A stretch of DNA of 44,988 bases from DAOPZJ01 sp964587625 (GCA_964587625.1 CAZPLU010000020.1:1-44988), one strand, 5' to 3'; positions 7,067-15,437 are shown, counted from the first letter of the stretch. Program-made: numbers and translations. The notes: generated by a model not told the origin, from the letters alone.

Positions 7067-7915
7067 TTATAAAAACTTCTCCTTGACATATTCGCGCAGC
7101 AGGTCTTTGTTTAAAAACGGCGCGATCGGGCTGATGGCCTTGATGCCGTCTTTTTCAATGGCTTTTTTCGCCAATTCGCTCAGATGTTCTTTGTTTATGA
7201 ACGGAGCGACATGATGCAGATTGCGCAGTCCGTTTTTTTCGTATTCGGCGTCGGCGATTCGGCTCAGGACGTCCCGACTCACAAACGGCAAAAAGTCGTC
7301 GAGCGCACGAATGCCTTTTTGCTCATATTGCGCCAATGCGATTTGATCCCGTTTCCCCTTGCTCATGCCGATGGCGAGCTTACGAACACTTTTTCCCTCG
7401 TTTAACAGGCGGTCGGCAAGCGCGTCCACCGCGTCGTGTCCGGCAAAAATTGCGAGTTCATCCGCATTTTTCATATCTCCGTTTTCGATACATTTTTCAA
7501 GCAATGCGCTGCAGGTTTCGTGACCCAAAAACGGCAGCAGGTCTGCAATTTCCGAGAGATCGCCGGAGGTCTCACAATTCTCAAAGACCTTATCCACTTG
7601 CTTGGGCTTGAGCAGCGGTGCGACCTCTTTGACCTCATGAATCGTGACCTTGTGATCTTTGAGATAATCGTCAATGGGCTTTGATAGAATCCCGCTGATC
7701 AGCGGTGACGGTTGACCGAGCAGTTGATCGACCGTCGTCCCGAATAACTCCGCCAACTCCGGCAGCTTCGAGATATCCGGCATTGATATGCCCCTCTCCC
7801 AGTTGCTGACCGCCTGAAAGCTGATGTTGAGCCGGTCGGCCAGCTCCATCTGGGTCATGTTTTTATCCTTGCGCGCGGCGGAGATCCGTCTGCCCACTTC
7901 TCCCATATCGAACAT
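7067..7915 (-). CDS. XRE-family regulator with C-terminal helical repeats
   Basis: About 282 residues. The N-terminal helix-turn-helix (residues 4-65) contains RISAARKDKNMTQMELADRL and FQAVSNWERGISMPDISKLP, typical of Cro/C1-type DNA binding. The remainder is built from HEAT-like units of about 32 residues that repeat a pattern of hydrophobic-P-F then a helix: DLLPFLGHE, DFLPFVSRD, HVAPFINKE, PIAPFLNKD. Such a solenoid probably binds a protein or ligand. The first ATG (7924) directly abuts GGAAAGG, too close to use, so the ATG three codons later (7915, 9-base spacing) was chosen. It is monocistronic with a predicted promoter at 7960-7989. Target genes are unknown. Confidence 0.9.
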   Translation of the reverse strand: MFDMGEVGRRISAARKDKNMTQMELADRLNISFQAVSNWERGISMPDISKLPELAELFGTTVDQLLGQPSPLISGILSKPIDDYLKDHKVTIHEVKEVAPLLKPKQVDKVFENCETSGDLSEIADLLPFLGHETCSALLEKCIENGDMKNADELAIFAGHDAVDALADRLLNEGKSVRKLAIGMSKGKRDQIALAQYEQKGIRALDDFLPFVSRDVLSRIADAEYEKNGLRNLHHVAPFINKEHLSELAKKAIEKDGIKAISPIAPFLNKDLLREYVKEKFL

Positions 7916-7959
7916 ATTGTCCATCCTTTCCGCAAGCCGGATTTACCGCTTGCGTCCCG

Positions 7960-7989
7960 AGTATAACGAATACCCGCGTCATTTGCCAA
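7960..7989 (-). promoter_or_regulatory. Promoter of the XRE regulator gene
   Basis: On the minus strand TTGGCA (7984-7989) and TATACT (7960-7965) have an 18-bp spacer, 45 bases upstream of the chosen start codon. Confidence 0.55.
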
Positions 7990-8038
7990 CAAGCGGCGGT
8001 TGAATCGCGTTAAATTTTAAGTTGAGTTGACTTACCCA

Positions 8039-8068
8039 TAAAAAAGCGGCTTCCGGAGCGGGAAGCCG
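8039..8068 (-). terminator. Terminator of the ilvE-luxS-M23 operon
   Basis: CGGCTTCC (8047-8054) pairs with GGAAGCCG (8061-8068) around a 6-base loop. Read on the minus strand it is followed by C and then TTTTTTA (8039-8045). It begins 18 bases after the M23 peptidase stop codon. Confidence 0.88.
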
Positions 8069-8086
8069 ACGATTTTTGATCAAACA

Positions 8087-9856
8087 TTACGAACCGGTGA
8101 TAAACGGCCGCGGATTGAGGCGTTGGCCGTCCTTGATCACCTCGAAATGCAGGTGGTTTCCGGAGGATCTGCCGGTGCTGCCCACCAGTCCGATCACGGC
8201 GCCTTTTTCCACTTTTTCGCCTGCTTTGACGAGAATCTTGCTGCAATGCCCGTATCGGGTCTCATACCCGTTTCCGTGATCAATCACGATTTCATAACCG
8301 TAACTGGTCTTGCCGTATTTGACATAGACCACGATGCCGCCGTCCGCCGCATAGATGTTGGTGCCCTTGGGTGCGCCGATATCCAAGCCGTAATGACCTT
8401 TATACCCCAGCCAGCCGCAGGTGATACGGCCTCCGTCGACCGGCCACATAAATTTACCGGTGACCGTCACGCCGTTAAAATCCCCAATCGCGGGAGCGGA
8501 TTTCGGAACCGCTTTGGTACCGACTTTTTTCACGGCGCTGCGCGGTTCTTTTGTGACCGTGGCGCTGACGATCTCCCGCGAGACCTCGACGCCGTTGACA
8601 TAAATGATGTTGGCCACGACTTCACGGGTGCCGTTTCGGCCCGAGGTTGTGATCTCGGTTTGCCCCTCATACAGCGATGTGGAGTATTTGACGGTGGTAT
8701 CATAAGGAATGGTTTCGCTGTATGTCGTCCGGACTGAGATTTTAACCGGCAAAAACGGCTCCGGCAGCGTCAGCGTCAACACTTTTCCCTTGCTGATTTT
8801 TGAAGCGATATCGGGGTTGTATTTCAACAGCGCCTCTTCGGTCAGACCGTTCTTATTTGCGATTTTTGCGGTGGTATCGCTTTTGGCACAGGTGTATTTC
8901 ACGGTTGTGGTGTCCACTTTACCCAATATCGCCACCGATTCGCTGTATGTTTTAATATTGCCGGTCGGGTACATGCCCGATTCAAAGGTGACATCATTTA
9001 AAAATCCGACCACGGCGTTTTTATCGTCGCTGTGATACGGCGCAAGCAAGGTGTCCATATAGTTCATCAGCGATTCCTGCTGGGTGACCGCCAAAAGAAA
9101 CTTTCCGTCTATGTAAACACCGATCGCTTCGTCGACCTCATCGCCGAGCACCGCCGACAAAAACGCGTCGACAAACTGCTCGGTATTTTGTATTTTGGCC
9201 GCCGAGACATGTGAGATCCGATAAATCGGCGTCGCCGAAAAATTATACCGTTTTTCGATGCCGATGATACGGTCTTCAACTCCGGCGACCGCCTCGTCAT
9301 AGACACTCTCGTTTTTGATGTACCCGAGATCGATTCCGTCGTATTCCACCCGAAGCGCGACCTCCATGGCGTTCCAAGCCAACAGCGAACCCGCGAGTAA
9401 AATCAACGCAAATACCGGTGCGGACAATCGGGCGATGTGTTTAAAAACACGTATTTGAATGGAGCGTTCAAGCGCCGTGATGCGTTCGTCACGCACAGCG
9501 AGCTTTTTGCTGTTTGCGTCCCCTTGCTTTTGTTGCAAAGCGGCGAGTTCCTGCCGCTGACGGGCGATTTGCTTTTTCTCAACCGTTACGCTTTTATAAT
9601 AAGCGCGTTTGACGGCGGTTTTGATTGTCCGAAATGTGCTGCTGATGGTTCCCGCAAGCAATCCGATAAATAAAAAACGTGCCAATTCCTCAAAAAAAAC
9701 GCCGATTTTTCGAAACATCGAGACCGTGCGGAGACCGGTCTTATAGCACAAGACATAGAAATAATACGCATACTGCCCCCCGGATCGTCTCCTCTTTGAC
9801 AGGAAGTATTCGTAGGATAAAAACTTGGGCTTCCGACTGACAGCCGCCCGTGCCAT
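8087..9856 (-). CDS. Membrane-anchored M23 peptidase with LysM and G5 domains
   Basis: 589 residues from the ATG at 9856 (GAGGTGA upstream; the longer open frame only overlaps luxS). Order: basic, partly hydrophobic N-terminus, predicted coiled coil (about 90-135), transmembrane helix (146-165), extracellular region, LysM (about 320-365, with ANKNGLTEEALLKYNPDI), G5 domain (about 370-447, YSETIPYDTTVKYS) and C-terminal LytM/M23 peptidase (about 474-582). Zinc ligands are visible in HYGLDIG (His 488, Asp 492) and HLHFE (His 570), with a further catalytic His in RYGH (537). It should be a Zn endopeptidase cutting peptidoglycan peptide bridges outside the membrane. It lies 14 bp after luxS and is last gene of the ilvE-luxS operon. 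Confidence 0.95.
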   Translation of the reverse strand: MARAAVSRKPKFLSYEYFLSKRRRSGGQYAYYFYVLCYKTGLRTVSMFRKIGVFFEELARFLFIGLLAGTISSTFRTIKTAVKRAYYKSVTVEKKQIARQRQELAALQQKQGDANSKKLAVRDERITALERSIQIRVFKHIARLSAPVFALILLAGSLLAWNAMEVALRVEYDGIDLGYIKNESVYDEAVAGVEDRIIGIEKRYNFSATPIYRISHVSAAKIQNTEQFVDAFLSAVLGDEVDEAIGVYIDGKFLLAVTQQESLMNYMDTLLAPYHSDDKNAVVGFLNDVTFESGMYPTGNIKTYSESVAILGKVDTTTVKYTCAKSDTTAKIANKNGLTEEALLKYNPDIASKISKGKVLTLTLPEPFLPVKISVRTTYSETIPYDTTVKYSTSLYEGQTEITTSGRNGTREVVANIIYVNGVEVSREIVSATVTKEPRSAVKKVGTKAVPKSAPAIGDFNGVTVTGKFMWPVDGGRITCGWLGYKGHYGLDIGAPKGTNIYAADGGIVVYVKYGKTSYGYEIVIDHGNGYETRYGHCSKILVKAGEKVEKGAVIGLVGSTGRSSGNHLHFEVIKDGQRLNPRPFITGS

Positions 9857-9870
9857 AAACTCACCTCGTT

Positions 9871-10329
9871 TCAGGATGGGTAATTCAATTTCTCCGGCGT
9901 CCAGTTTTTTAATAAATCCCACATCATGGCCGCATCTTGTTTGGCGGCCGAAAGATCGTGTTCCGTGTAATTCCCGCATTCGGCCTCGGACGCGCCGGGG
10001 ATCTCCCCGCTCCAAGCCGAGACCGCTTCGAGCGCGCCGACCGTGATCCGGATGGCGTCCGCCGGACGCACATCGCGCAGCAGCAGATAAAAACCCGTGC
10101 GGCAACCCATCGGTCCGAAATAGATGACCTTTTCGGCGAGCTCGCCGCTGCGCAACACCGTCGCCATCAGGTGTTCGACCGTGTGCAGCGCGGCATTGGA
10201 AATCGGCCCCTCACGGTTGGGGCGGCGAAACCGCAGATCATACGTCACGATATCGCCGTCTTCGCGTGAAGTATACATCCCCCGTGTGAGACGATTGTGA
10301 TTTACTTTGAAACTCGCGATCTTATCCAT
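9871..10329 (-). CDS. luxS: S-ribosylhomocysteine lyase LuxS
   Basis: 152 residues from the ATG at 10329. LuxS cleaves S-ribosylhomocysteine to homocysteine and DPD, the precursor of autoinducer-2, in the activated methyl cycle in the cytoplasm. The iron/zinc site HTVEH (His 49, Glu 52, His 53), the catalytic Cys 76 in GPMGCRTGFYL, and the metal-binding Cys in ECGNYTEHDL are all present. The loop between the metal His pair and the catalytic Cys is three residues shorter than in the Bacillus enzyme. The start overlaps the ilvE stop by one base (TGATG), implying translational coupling. A longer frame exists but would only run into ilvE. Confidence 0.97.
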   Translation of the reverse strand: MDKIASFKVNHNRLTRGMYTSREDGDIVTYDLRFRRPNREGPISNAALHTVEHLMATVLRSGELAEKVIYFGPMGCRTGFYLLLRDVRPADAIRITVGALEAVSAWSGEIPGASEAECGNYTEHDLSAAKQDAAMMWDLLKNWTPEKLNYPS

Positions 10330-11411
10330 CAGAGTATGCGTTTGATCCAGCCGAACGGATCGGGAATCCGTCCCCACTGAATATCTGTCAGCGTGTCATA
10401 GAGCTTTTGCGTGACCGCGCCGATTTCGCCGTTGTTGATTGTGACCTTGGTACCGCCGAAATCCAGCAGACCGATCGGGGAGATGACCGCCGCGGTTCCG
10501 GTTCCGAACGCCTCGACGAGTATGCCGTCTTTTGCGGCCTGTTCGAGTTCGGCGACCGAGATCTGCCGTTCGTTGGCCGGATAACCCCAATGGCGCAGCA
10601 GTTCGAGCGCCGACATACGCGTGACGCCGCCGAGAATGCTGTCGCCCTTTTCGGGCGTGACGATTTCGTCGCCGAGTTTAAAAAAGACATTCATCGTGCC
10701 GACTTCCTCGACGTATTTCCGCTCCGCGCCGTCGAGCCAAAGCACCTGGGTGTAGCCGAGTTCGCCGGCCTTGACCTGCGATTTGATCGAGGCGGCATAA
10801 TTCCCGCCGCATTTGGTATACCCCGTGCCGCCCTTGGAGGCGCGGGTGTATTCGTGTTCGACATAGATGCTGACCGGCTTGACGCCCTCGGGGTAATAGT
10901 TGCCGACCGGCGAGAGGATGATCATAAATTTATAGGTGCGGGAGGGTTTGACGCCGATAAACGGGTCGGTCGCGAAAATGAACGGGCGGATGTACAATGA
11001 AGTCGCCGGGGTGTGCGGAACCCAGTCCTGTTCGACGGTGAGCAGCTCGGCCATCCACGCCGTAAAGTCCTCTTCGTCGAGCCGCGGGATGCACAGGCGA
11101 TCGCAGGAACGGTTCATCCGTCGGATATTTTCGATCGGCCTGAACAGCTGGATATGGTCGTCGGCCGTGCGGTAGGCCTTGAGCCCCTCGAAGATCTCCT
11201 GCGCGTAATGCAGTACCATCGCCGCCGGGCTGAGTTCGATCGGACCGTAGGGCATGATTTTTGGGTCGTGCCAGCCCTTTCCGTCTTCGTATTCGACGAC
11301 AAGCATATAATCGGTAAAAATTCTGCCGAATCCGAGCTTGGACTCGTCGGCGGGTTTCTCTTTCAATTTCGCGGCGGGGATAAAACGGGGTTTATTGTAA
11401 CAGGATTTCAC
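10329..11411 (-). CDS. ilvE: Branched-chain amino acid aminotransferase
   Basis: 360 residues, a class IV PLP aminotransferase of the BCAT group (about 355-365 residues) that interconverts Leu/Ile/Val and their 2-keto acids. The N-terminus resembles Bacillus IlvE (SKLGFGRIFTDYMLVVEYED), and SPAAMVLHYAQEIFEGLKAY follows. The PLP lysine is Lys 200 in GYTKCGGNYAAS; the LDG and GTGTAAVISPIG motifs near the C-terminus bind phosphate. Start chosen: GTG at 11411, with GGGGG 8 bases upstream; the ORF is open further but there is no homology upstream and a good promoter lies at 11442-11470. It is first gene of an operon with luxS and the M23 peptidase. Confidence 0.96.
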   Translation of the reverse strand: MKSCYNKPRFIPAAKLKEKPADESKLGFGRIFTDYMLVVEYEDGKGWHDPKIMPYGPIELSPAAMVLHYAQEIFEGLKAYRTADDHIQLFRPIENIRRMNRSCDRLCIPRLDEEDFTAWMAELLTVEQDWVPHTPATSLYIRPFIFATDPFIGVKPSRTYKFMIILSPVGNYYPEGVKPVSIYVEHEYTRASKGGTGYTKCGGNYAASIKSQVKAGELGYTQVLWLDGAERKYVEEVGTMNVFFKLGDEIVTPEKGDSILGGVTRMSALELLRHWGYPANERQISVAELEQAAKDGILVEAFGTGTAAVISPIGLLDFGGTKVTINNGEIGAVTQKLYDTLTDIQWGRIPDPFGWIKRIL

Positions 11412-11441
11412 GAAAACATCCCCCAAATTAAAATATAACCG

Positions 11442-11470
11442 AGTATAACACATCCGAAGAAAAAATGCAA
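11442..11470 (-). promoter_or_regulatory. Promoter of the ilvE-luxS operon
   Basis: On the minus strand TTGCAT (11465-11470) and TATACT (11442-11447) have a 17-bp spacer. It is divergent from, and only 8 bp away from, the -35 box of the URO-D/mannosidase promoter. Confidence 0.7.
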
Positions 11471-11478
11471 ATGCGCCC

Positions 11479-11506
11479 TTGACTTTAATTGACCCGCTGA
11501 TATAAT
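11479..11506 (+). promoter_or_regulatory. Promoter of the URO-D-like / GH38 operon
   Basis: TTGACT (11479-11484) and a perfect TATAAT (11501-11506) have a 16-bp spacer, about 80 bases upstream of the ATG at 11587. Confidence 0.75.
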
Positions 11507-11586
11507 TGGTTTGGAGAGGAGACACGCTGAAGAACAAAACAGATGTGATTTTATGACAAAAACCCATCACTTTGAAAGGACCCCTT

Positions 11587-12549
11587 ATGACCAAAATGAC
11601 CAAACGCGAAATTTTCATCAAGGCGCTGAAGCGGGAGCCGATCACCGGTCCCGTTCCCCATTTCGAATTGGTTTTTTATCTGACGATGGAGGCGTTCGGG
11701 CGGGTTCACCCGTGCCATATGTCGTTTCATCAATGGAACCAGATGAGCGGCAGGGAACGCGATCTGCACATCGACAACATCGCCGATCTTTACGTCACCG
11801 TCGCCGAACACTATAACCACTACGCGATCTTCGTGCAGCCCGTCGACGGCTGCCCGGACGGAACGCGGCGGGTCTTGACGCGCATCCGTGAAAAAAGCGG
11901 GGACAAATACTTTTTGATGATCCACGGCGACCCGACCTTTTCGATTCCGAACGGCGGCGACATGGTCGAATTTTCGGCGCGGTTATATGAAAACGAGACC
12001 GAGATGAAGGCGCTTGCCGCCCGCCGCGTCGAGGAGCAGACCGAACAAATCGACAAGTGCTTCAACACCGGCATTCTCGACGGTCTTGCGCTGTGCGCGG
12101 ATTACTGCTTCAACGTCAACCCGTTCTTTTCGCCGGATATGTTCTCCGAATTCGTCACGCCCTATCTGGCCGAGATCACAAAACGCTTTCATGACCGCGG
12201 TTATTATGTGATCAAGCACACCGACGGCAACATCATGCCGATTCTCGACCAGATGGTCCAGTGCGGCCCCGACGCGCTGCACTCGCTCGACCCGCAGGGC
12301 GGCGTCTCGCTGGCCGAGGTCAAGCGGCTGTACGGCGACAGGGTGGCGCTGTGCGGCAACGTCAACTGCGCGCTGCTCCAGACCGGCACGGAGGAGGAAT
12401 GCGTCGCCGACATCCGCCGTTCTTTACGCGACGGCATGAACGGATACGGATATGTCTTTTGCACCTCAAACTGTGTCTACACCGGAATGCCGCTGGAACG
12501 CTACGAACTGATGAACCGCATTTGGCAAGCCGAAGGAATATATCAATAA
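11587..12549 (+). CDS. Uroporphyrinogen decarboxylase-family protein (URO-D fold)
   Basis: 320 residues; the ATG at 11587 is preceded by AAAGGA with 6-base spacing. It has the (beta/alpha)8 URO-D fold shared by HemE and cobalamin methyltransferases such as MtaA: the N-terminal helix MTKREIFIKALKREPITGPVPHFE, then FSPDMFSEFVTPYLAEI and YYVIKHTDGNIMPILDQM, and the later ALHSLDPQGGVSLAEVKRLYGDRVALCGNVN. The His of KHTDGN fits the metal-ligand position of the methyltransferase-like branch. It is probably not a haem enzyme: it sits 20 bp before an alpha-mannosidase, and URO-D-like genes commonly occur in glycoside-utilisation loci of Clostridia with unknown function. True substrate is unknown. Confidence 0.88.
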   Translation: MTKMTKREIFIKALKREPITGPVPHFELVFYLTMEAFGRVHPCHMSFHQWNQMSGRERDLHIDNIADLYVTVAEHYNHYAIFVQPVDGCPDGTRRVLTRIREKSGDKYFLMIHGDPTFSIPNGGDMVEFSARLYENETEMKALAARRVEEQTEQIDKCFNTGILDGLALCADYCFNVNPFFSPDMFSEFVTPYLAEITKRFHDRGYYVIKHTDGNIMPILDQMVQCGPDALHSLDPQGGVSLAEVKRLYGDRVALCGNVNCALLQTGTEEECVADIRRSLRDGMNGYGYVFCTSNCVYTGMPLERYELMNRIWQAEGIYQ

Positions 12550-12568
12550 AATTGGAGGAACACCGACC

Positions 12569-15049
12569 ATGAAAAAACAAAAAATGCACCTGATCTGCAA
12601 CGCCCACATCGACCCCGTATGGCTTTGGAACCGTGAGGAGGGCATCGGCGCCGCCATCTCGACCTTCCGAACCGCCGTGCGCATCTGCAAGCAATACGAC
12701 CACTTCATCTTCAACCACAACGAGGCGGTGCTGTATCAATATATCGAGGAATACGACCCCGTGCTCTTCGGCGAGATCCAAGCGCTGGTCAAGGAGGGCA
12801 AATGGAACCTGATGGGCGGCTGGTATCTGCAGCCCGACTGCAATATGCCCTCAGGCGAGGCGTTTGTACGCCAAATCGAGATGGGACAAAAATACTTCCG
12901 CGATAAATTCGGCGTCAGCCGTTTTGACACCGCCATCAACTTCGACCCGTTCGGCCATACCGTCGGCCTCGTGCAGATCATGGCAAAAGCGGGATATTCA
13001 AATTATATCGTCACCCGCCCGGAGCGGCTCGACGGAAGCCCCGAGAGTTACAACAACAAGGTCTTCGAGTGGAACGGCTTCTGCGGCAGCAAGATCTATG
13101 TTTTCAAGGCGCACCGCTATAATTCCTCAATGGGCAAGGTGATGAAAACCGTGGACGAATTTATCGAGATGCAAAAGGACAAAGCCGTCGTCTGCGCGCT
13201 CTGGGGCATCGGCGACCACGGCGGCGGGCCGTCCGAGACCGACATGAAAAACCTCGAAAATCTCATCGCCGAAAGCGACATGAAGGTCGTCCACTCGACG
13301 CCCGACAAGTTCTTTGAGGATTACAAAAAGAATTGCAAGTCCGATTTTTCGATAAATCAATCGATCCAGACCTTCTCCTGCGGTTGCTACACCTCGATGA
13401 CGCGGGTCAAGCAGAGCAACCGCAAACTGGAAAACCAGCTGCTCGTCGCCGAAAAACTCAGTTCCGCCATGGTCGCCAACGGCCTGCTCGCCGATTATCC
13501 GGGCGAAAAGCTCCATTCGGCATGGGAGGACTTAATGTTTTGGCAGTTCCACGACGCGCTGCCCGGCTCGAGCATCCAGCAGGTCGAAAACGACGCGCTC
13601 CAGGGCATGGGGCACGGCCTCGAGATCGCCGCGAAAGCCAACATGAAGGCCTTTTTCACCGGCTGCGGCGGGCAGACGCCCCCGAAAGCCGGAGAGATGC
13701 CGGTGCTGGTCTGCAACCCGCTGCCGTATTCGATCACCCGCGAGGTCGAGTGCGAATATATGAACATGGAATCCAACCGCGAGGGCGGTTACACCATCGG
13801 CATCGTACACGACGAAAACGACGCCGCTCTGCCCAGCCAGAATGAGAAAGAGAACTCCAACCTGCCGCTCGACTGGGCGAAAAAAGTCACGTTTTTCGCA
13901 ACGCTGCCCCCGATGAGCATTTCGCGTTTCAATATCGTCAATAAGTTGGTATTCGGGGATTTCCGCATGCCGATGAAAGCCGAAAACGGCTGTTTCAATT
14001 TCGAAAACGGCGAACTCGCGGTCAAGATCAACACCGAAACCGGTTTGATGGACAGCTATTGCGTCAACGGCAAAGAGTTTTTGAAACCCGGCTCCGCCAA
14101 ACTGCTGGTCATCGCCGACTCCGTCGACCCGTGGGGTATGAGGCAAGCCGAATTCCGCGACGTGATCGGCGAATTCAAACTTGCCTCCAAAAAACGCACC
14201 GCCGAGATCTGCGGCGTCACGCCCAAGTCGATCCCCGCTGTCCGCGTGATTGAAAACGGCGAGGTCAGAACCGTGATCGAATCGGTATTCACCTATAAAA
14301 ATTCGGCGCTCTGCGTGCGCTATCATCTGCCCAAACGCGGTAAAAACGTCCGAATCAATCTGCGCGTGTTTTCGATGGAGCGCAGCGTGATGCTCAAATT
14401 CGCCCTGCCGACGACGATTGAAAACGGCACCTACACCGGCAAGACCGCCTACGGGCGCGATACGCTTCTGACCGACGGCACCGAACGCGTGGCACAGGGC
14501 TGGGTCATGCTCTCCGACGGCAAAGAGGCGCTGGGCGTGCTCAACACCGGCACCTACGGCTCCGACTGCAAGGACGGCGAAATCCGCATGAGCGTGCTTC
14601 GCACACCGGCCTACAGCGGCCATCCCATTCAAGACAAAGAGATTCTGCCCATCGACCGCCTGACTCCGCGCATCGATATGGGCGAGCGTCTGTACGACTA
14701 TTACCTTTTCGGCGGAAATGCCGACGAAATCTCTGACGAGATCGACTTTGAGTGCGCGCAGGTTCACCAGCCGCCGATGCCGCTGAGTTATCTGCCGCCC
14801 GAGACCGGCAAACGCCCGAAAGCCCTGTGCGAGATCGAAAACCACGCGCTGGAACTGGTCACGGTCCGCGCCGAAGACGACGGCACCTACCGCATCCGCC
14901 TGTTCAACACAAACCCCCGCCCGCTGAAAGCCACCGTCAAGTTCCCGGTCTGGGGCACGGAATATGCCGTCGACGCGCAGCCGTTTGAAATCATCACGCT
15001 CAAGGCCGACCAAAACGGCAAAATCACACCCGCTAAGATGATCGGATAA
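12569..15049 (+). CDS. GH38 alpha-mannosidase
   Basis: 826 residues, the normal length for bacterial GH38 enzymes, which hydrolyse alpha-mannosides by a retaining, Zn-dependent mechanism. Zinc-site residues His 13 and Asp 15 lie in NAHIDPVWLW; the catalytic nucleophile is Asp 126 in NFDPFGH; GGWYLQPDCNMPSGE and FWQFHDALPGSSI are further GH38 signatures, the last supplying another zinc His. The second half is the beta-sandwich domain (such as RVFSMERSVMLKFALP). No signal peptide, so it acts in the cytoplasm on imported oligosaccharides. GGAGG is 10 bases before the ATG. Co-transcribed with the URO-D-like gene; terminated at 15102-15145. Confidence 0.96.
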   Translation: MKKQKMHLICNAHIDPVWLWNREEGIGAAISTFRTAVRICKQYDHFIFNHNEAVLYQYIEEYDPVLFGEIQALVKEGKWNLMGGWYLQPDCNMPSGEAFVRQIEMGQKYFRDKFGVSRFDTAINFDPFGHTVGLVQIMAKAGYSNYIVTRPERLDGSPESYNNKVFEWNGFCGSKIYVFKAHRYNSSMGKVMKTVDEFIEMQKDKAVVCALWGIGDHGGGPSETDMKNLENLIAESDMKVVHSTPDKFFEDYKKNCKSDFSINQSIQTFSCGCYTSMTRVKQSNRKLENQLLVAEKLSSAMVANGLLADYPGEKLHSAWEDLMFWQFHDALPGSSIQQVENDALQGMGHGLEIAAKANMKAFFTGCGGQTPPKAGEMPVLVCNPLPYSITREVECEYMNMESNREGGYTIGIVHDENDAALPSQNEKENSNLPLDWAKKVTFFATLPPMSISRFNIVNKLVFGDFRMPMKAENGCFNFENGELAVKINTETGLMDSYCVNGKEFLKPGSAKLLVIADSVDPWGMRQAEFRDVIGEFKLASKKRTAEICGVTPKSIPAVRVIENGEVRTVIESVFTYKNSALCVRYHLPKRGKNVRINLRVFSMERSVMLKFALPTTIENGTYTGKTAYGRDTLLTDGTERVAQGWVMLSDGKEALGVLNTGTYGSDCKDGEIRMSVLRTPAYSGHPIQDKEILPIDRLTPRIDMGERLYDYYLFGGNADEISDEIDFECAQVHQPPMPLSYLPPETGKRPKALCEIENHALELVTVRAEDDGTYRIRLFNTNPRPLKATVKFPVWGTEYAVDAQPFEIITLKADQNGKITPAKMIG

Positions 15050-15072
15050 CGGCAAATTCAACAAATTCGGGC

Positions 15073-15101
15073 TTGACATCAACCCGACGGAATGCTATAA
15101 T
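15073..15101 (+). promoter_or_regulatory. Consensus promoter of the tRNA-Gly/Arg/His operon
   Basis: TTGACA (15073-15078) and TATAAT (15096-15101) are both perfect and separated by 17 bases. The transcription start should be near 15108, inside the left arm of the following hairpin. Confidence 0.85.
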
Positions 15102-15145
15102 AAACCCCGCTCGCCAAGAGGGATTCTCGCGGGAGCGGGGTTTTT
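15102..15145 (+). terminator. Terminator of the mannosidase operon, overlapping a tRNA promoter
   Basis: AAACCCCGCTC (15102-15112) pairs with GAGCGGGGTTT (15133-15143), with a 20-base loop and a T run at 15141-15145. It lies directly after the -10 box of the tRNA promoter and ends one base before tRNA-Gly. A read-through transcript from the mannosidase gene forms the whole stem. A transcript starting near 15108 would lack most of the left arm, so the hairpin should end the former without stopping the latter. Confidence 0.72.
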
Positions 15146-15219
<74 letters not shown>

Positions 15220-15256
15220 AACGAAAATTAAAAAACATACGTTTTTAATTATCGTT
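15220..15256 (+). other. AT-rich hairpin in the tRNA-Gly/tRNA-Arg spacer
   Basis: 15220-15236 and 15241-15256 form a long imperfect inverted repeat (one mismatch and one unpaired base) with a 4-base loop. It begins straight after the CCA of tRNA-Gly. The right arm has TTTTT but there is no T tract after it. It may guide RNase processing of the precursor or attenuate downstream tRNAs. Confidence 0.5.
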
Positions 15257-15277
15257 ATCTCAATGATCCAAATGAAT

Positions 15278-15354
15278 GCGCCAATAGCTCAGCAGGATAG
15301 AGCAACTGCCTTCTAAGCAGTAGGTTGAGGGTTCGAGTCCCCCTTGGCGTGCCA
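15278..15354 (+). tRNA. tRNA-Arg (anticodon TCT)
   Basis: Acceptor GCGCCAA/TTGGCGT (first pair G-T), D arm with AGCTCAGCAGGATAGAGC, anticodon stem ACTGC/GCAGT with loop CTTCTAA (anticodon TCT), and T arm GGGTTCGAGTCCC. Discriminator G is followed by an encoded CCA (15352-15354). Confidence 0.97.
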
Positions 15355-15359
15355 ACCGT

Positions 15360-15437
<78 letters not shown>

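Noticed and set aside
9857..10105. N-terminal extension of the M23 peptidase (83 residues)
   Set aside because: It overlaps luxS in another frame and reads as Arg-rich shadow sequence; a good SD and ATG exist at 9856.
13532..15082. 516-codon minus-strand frame opposite the GH38 gene
   Set aside because: High Arg/His/Asp/Val composition typical of antisense reading; the plus strand carries a complete GH38 with all catalytic motifs.
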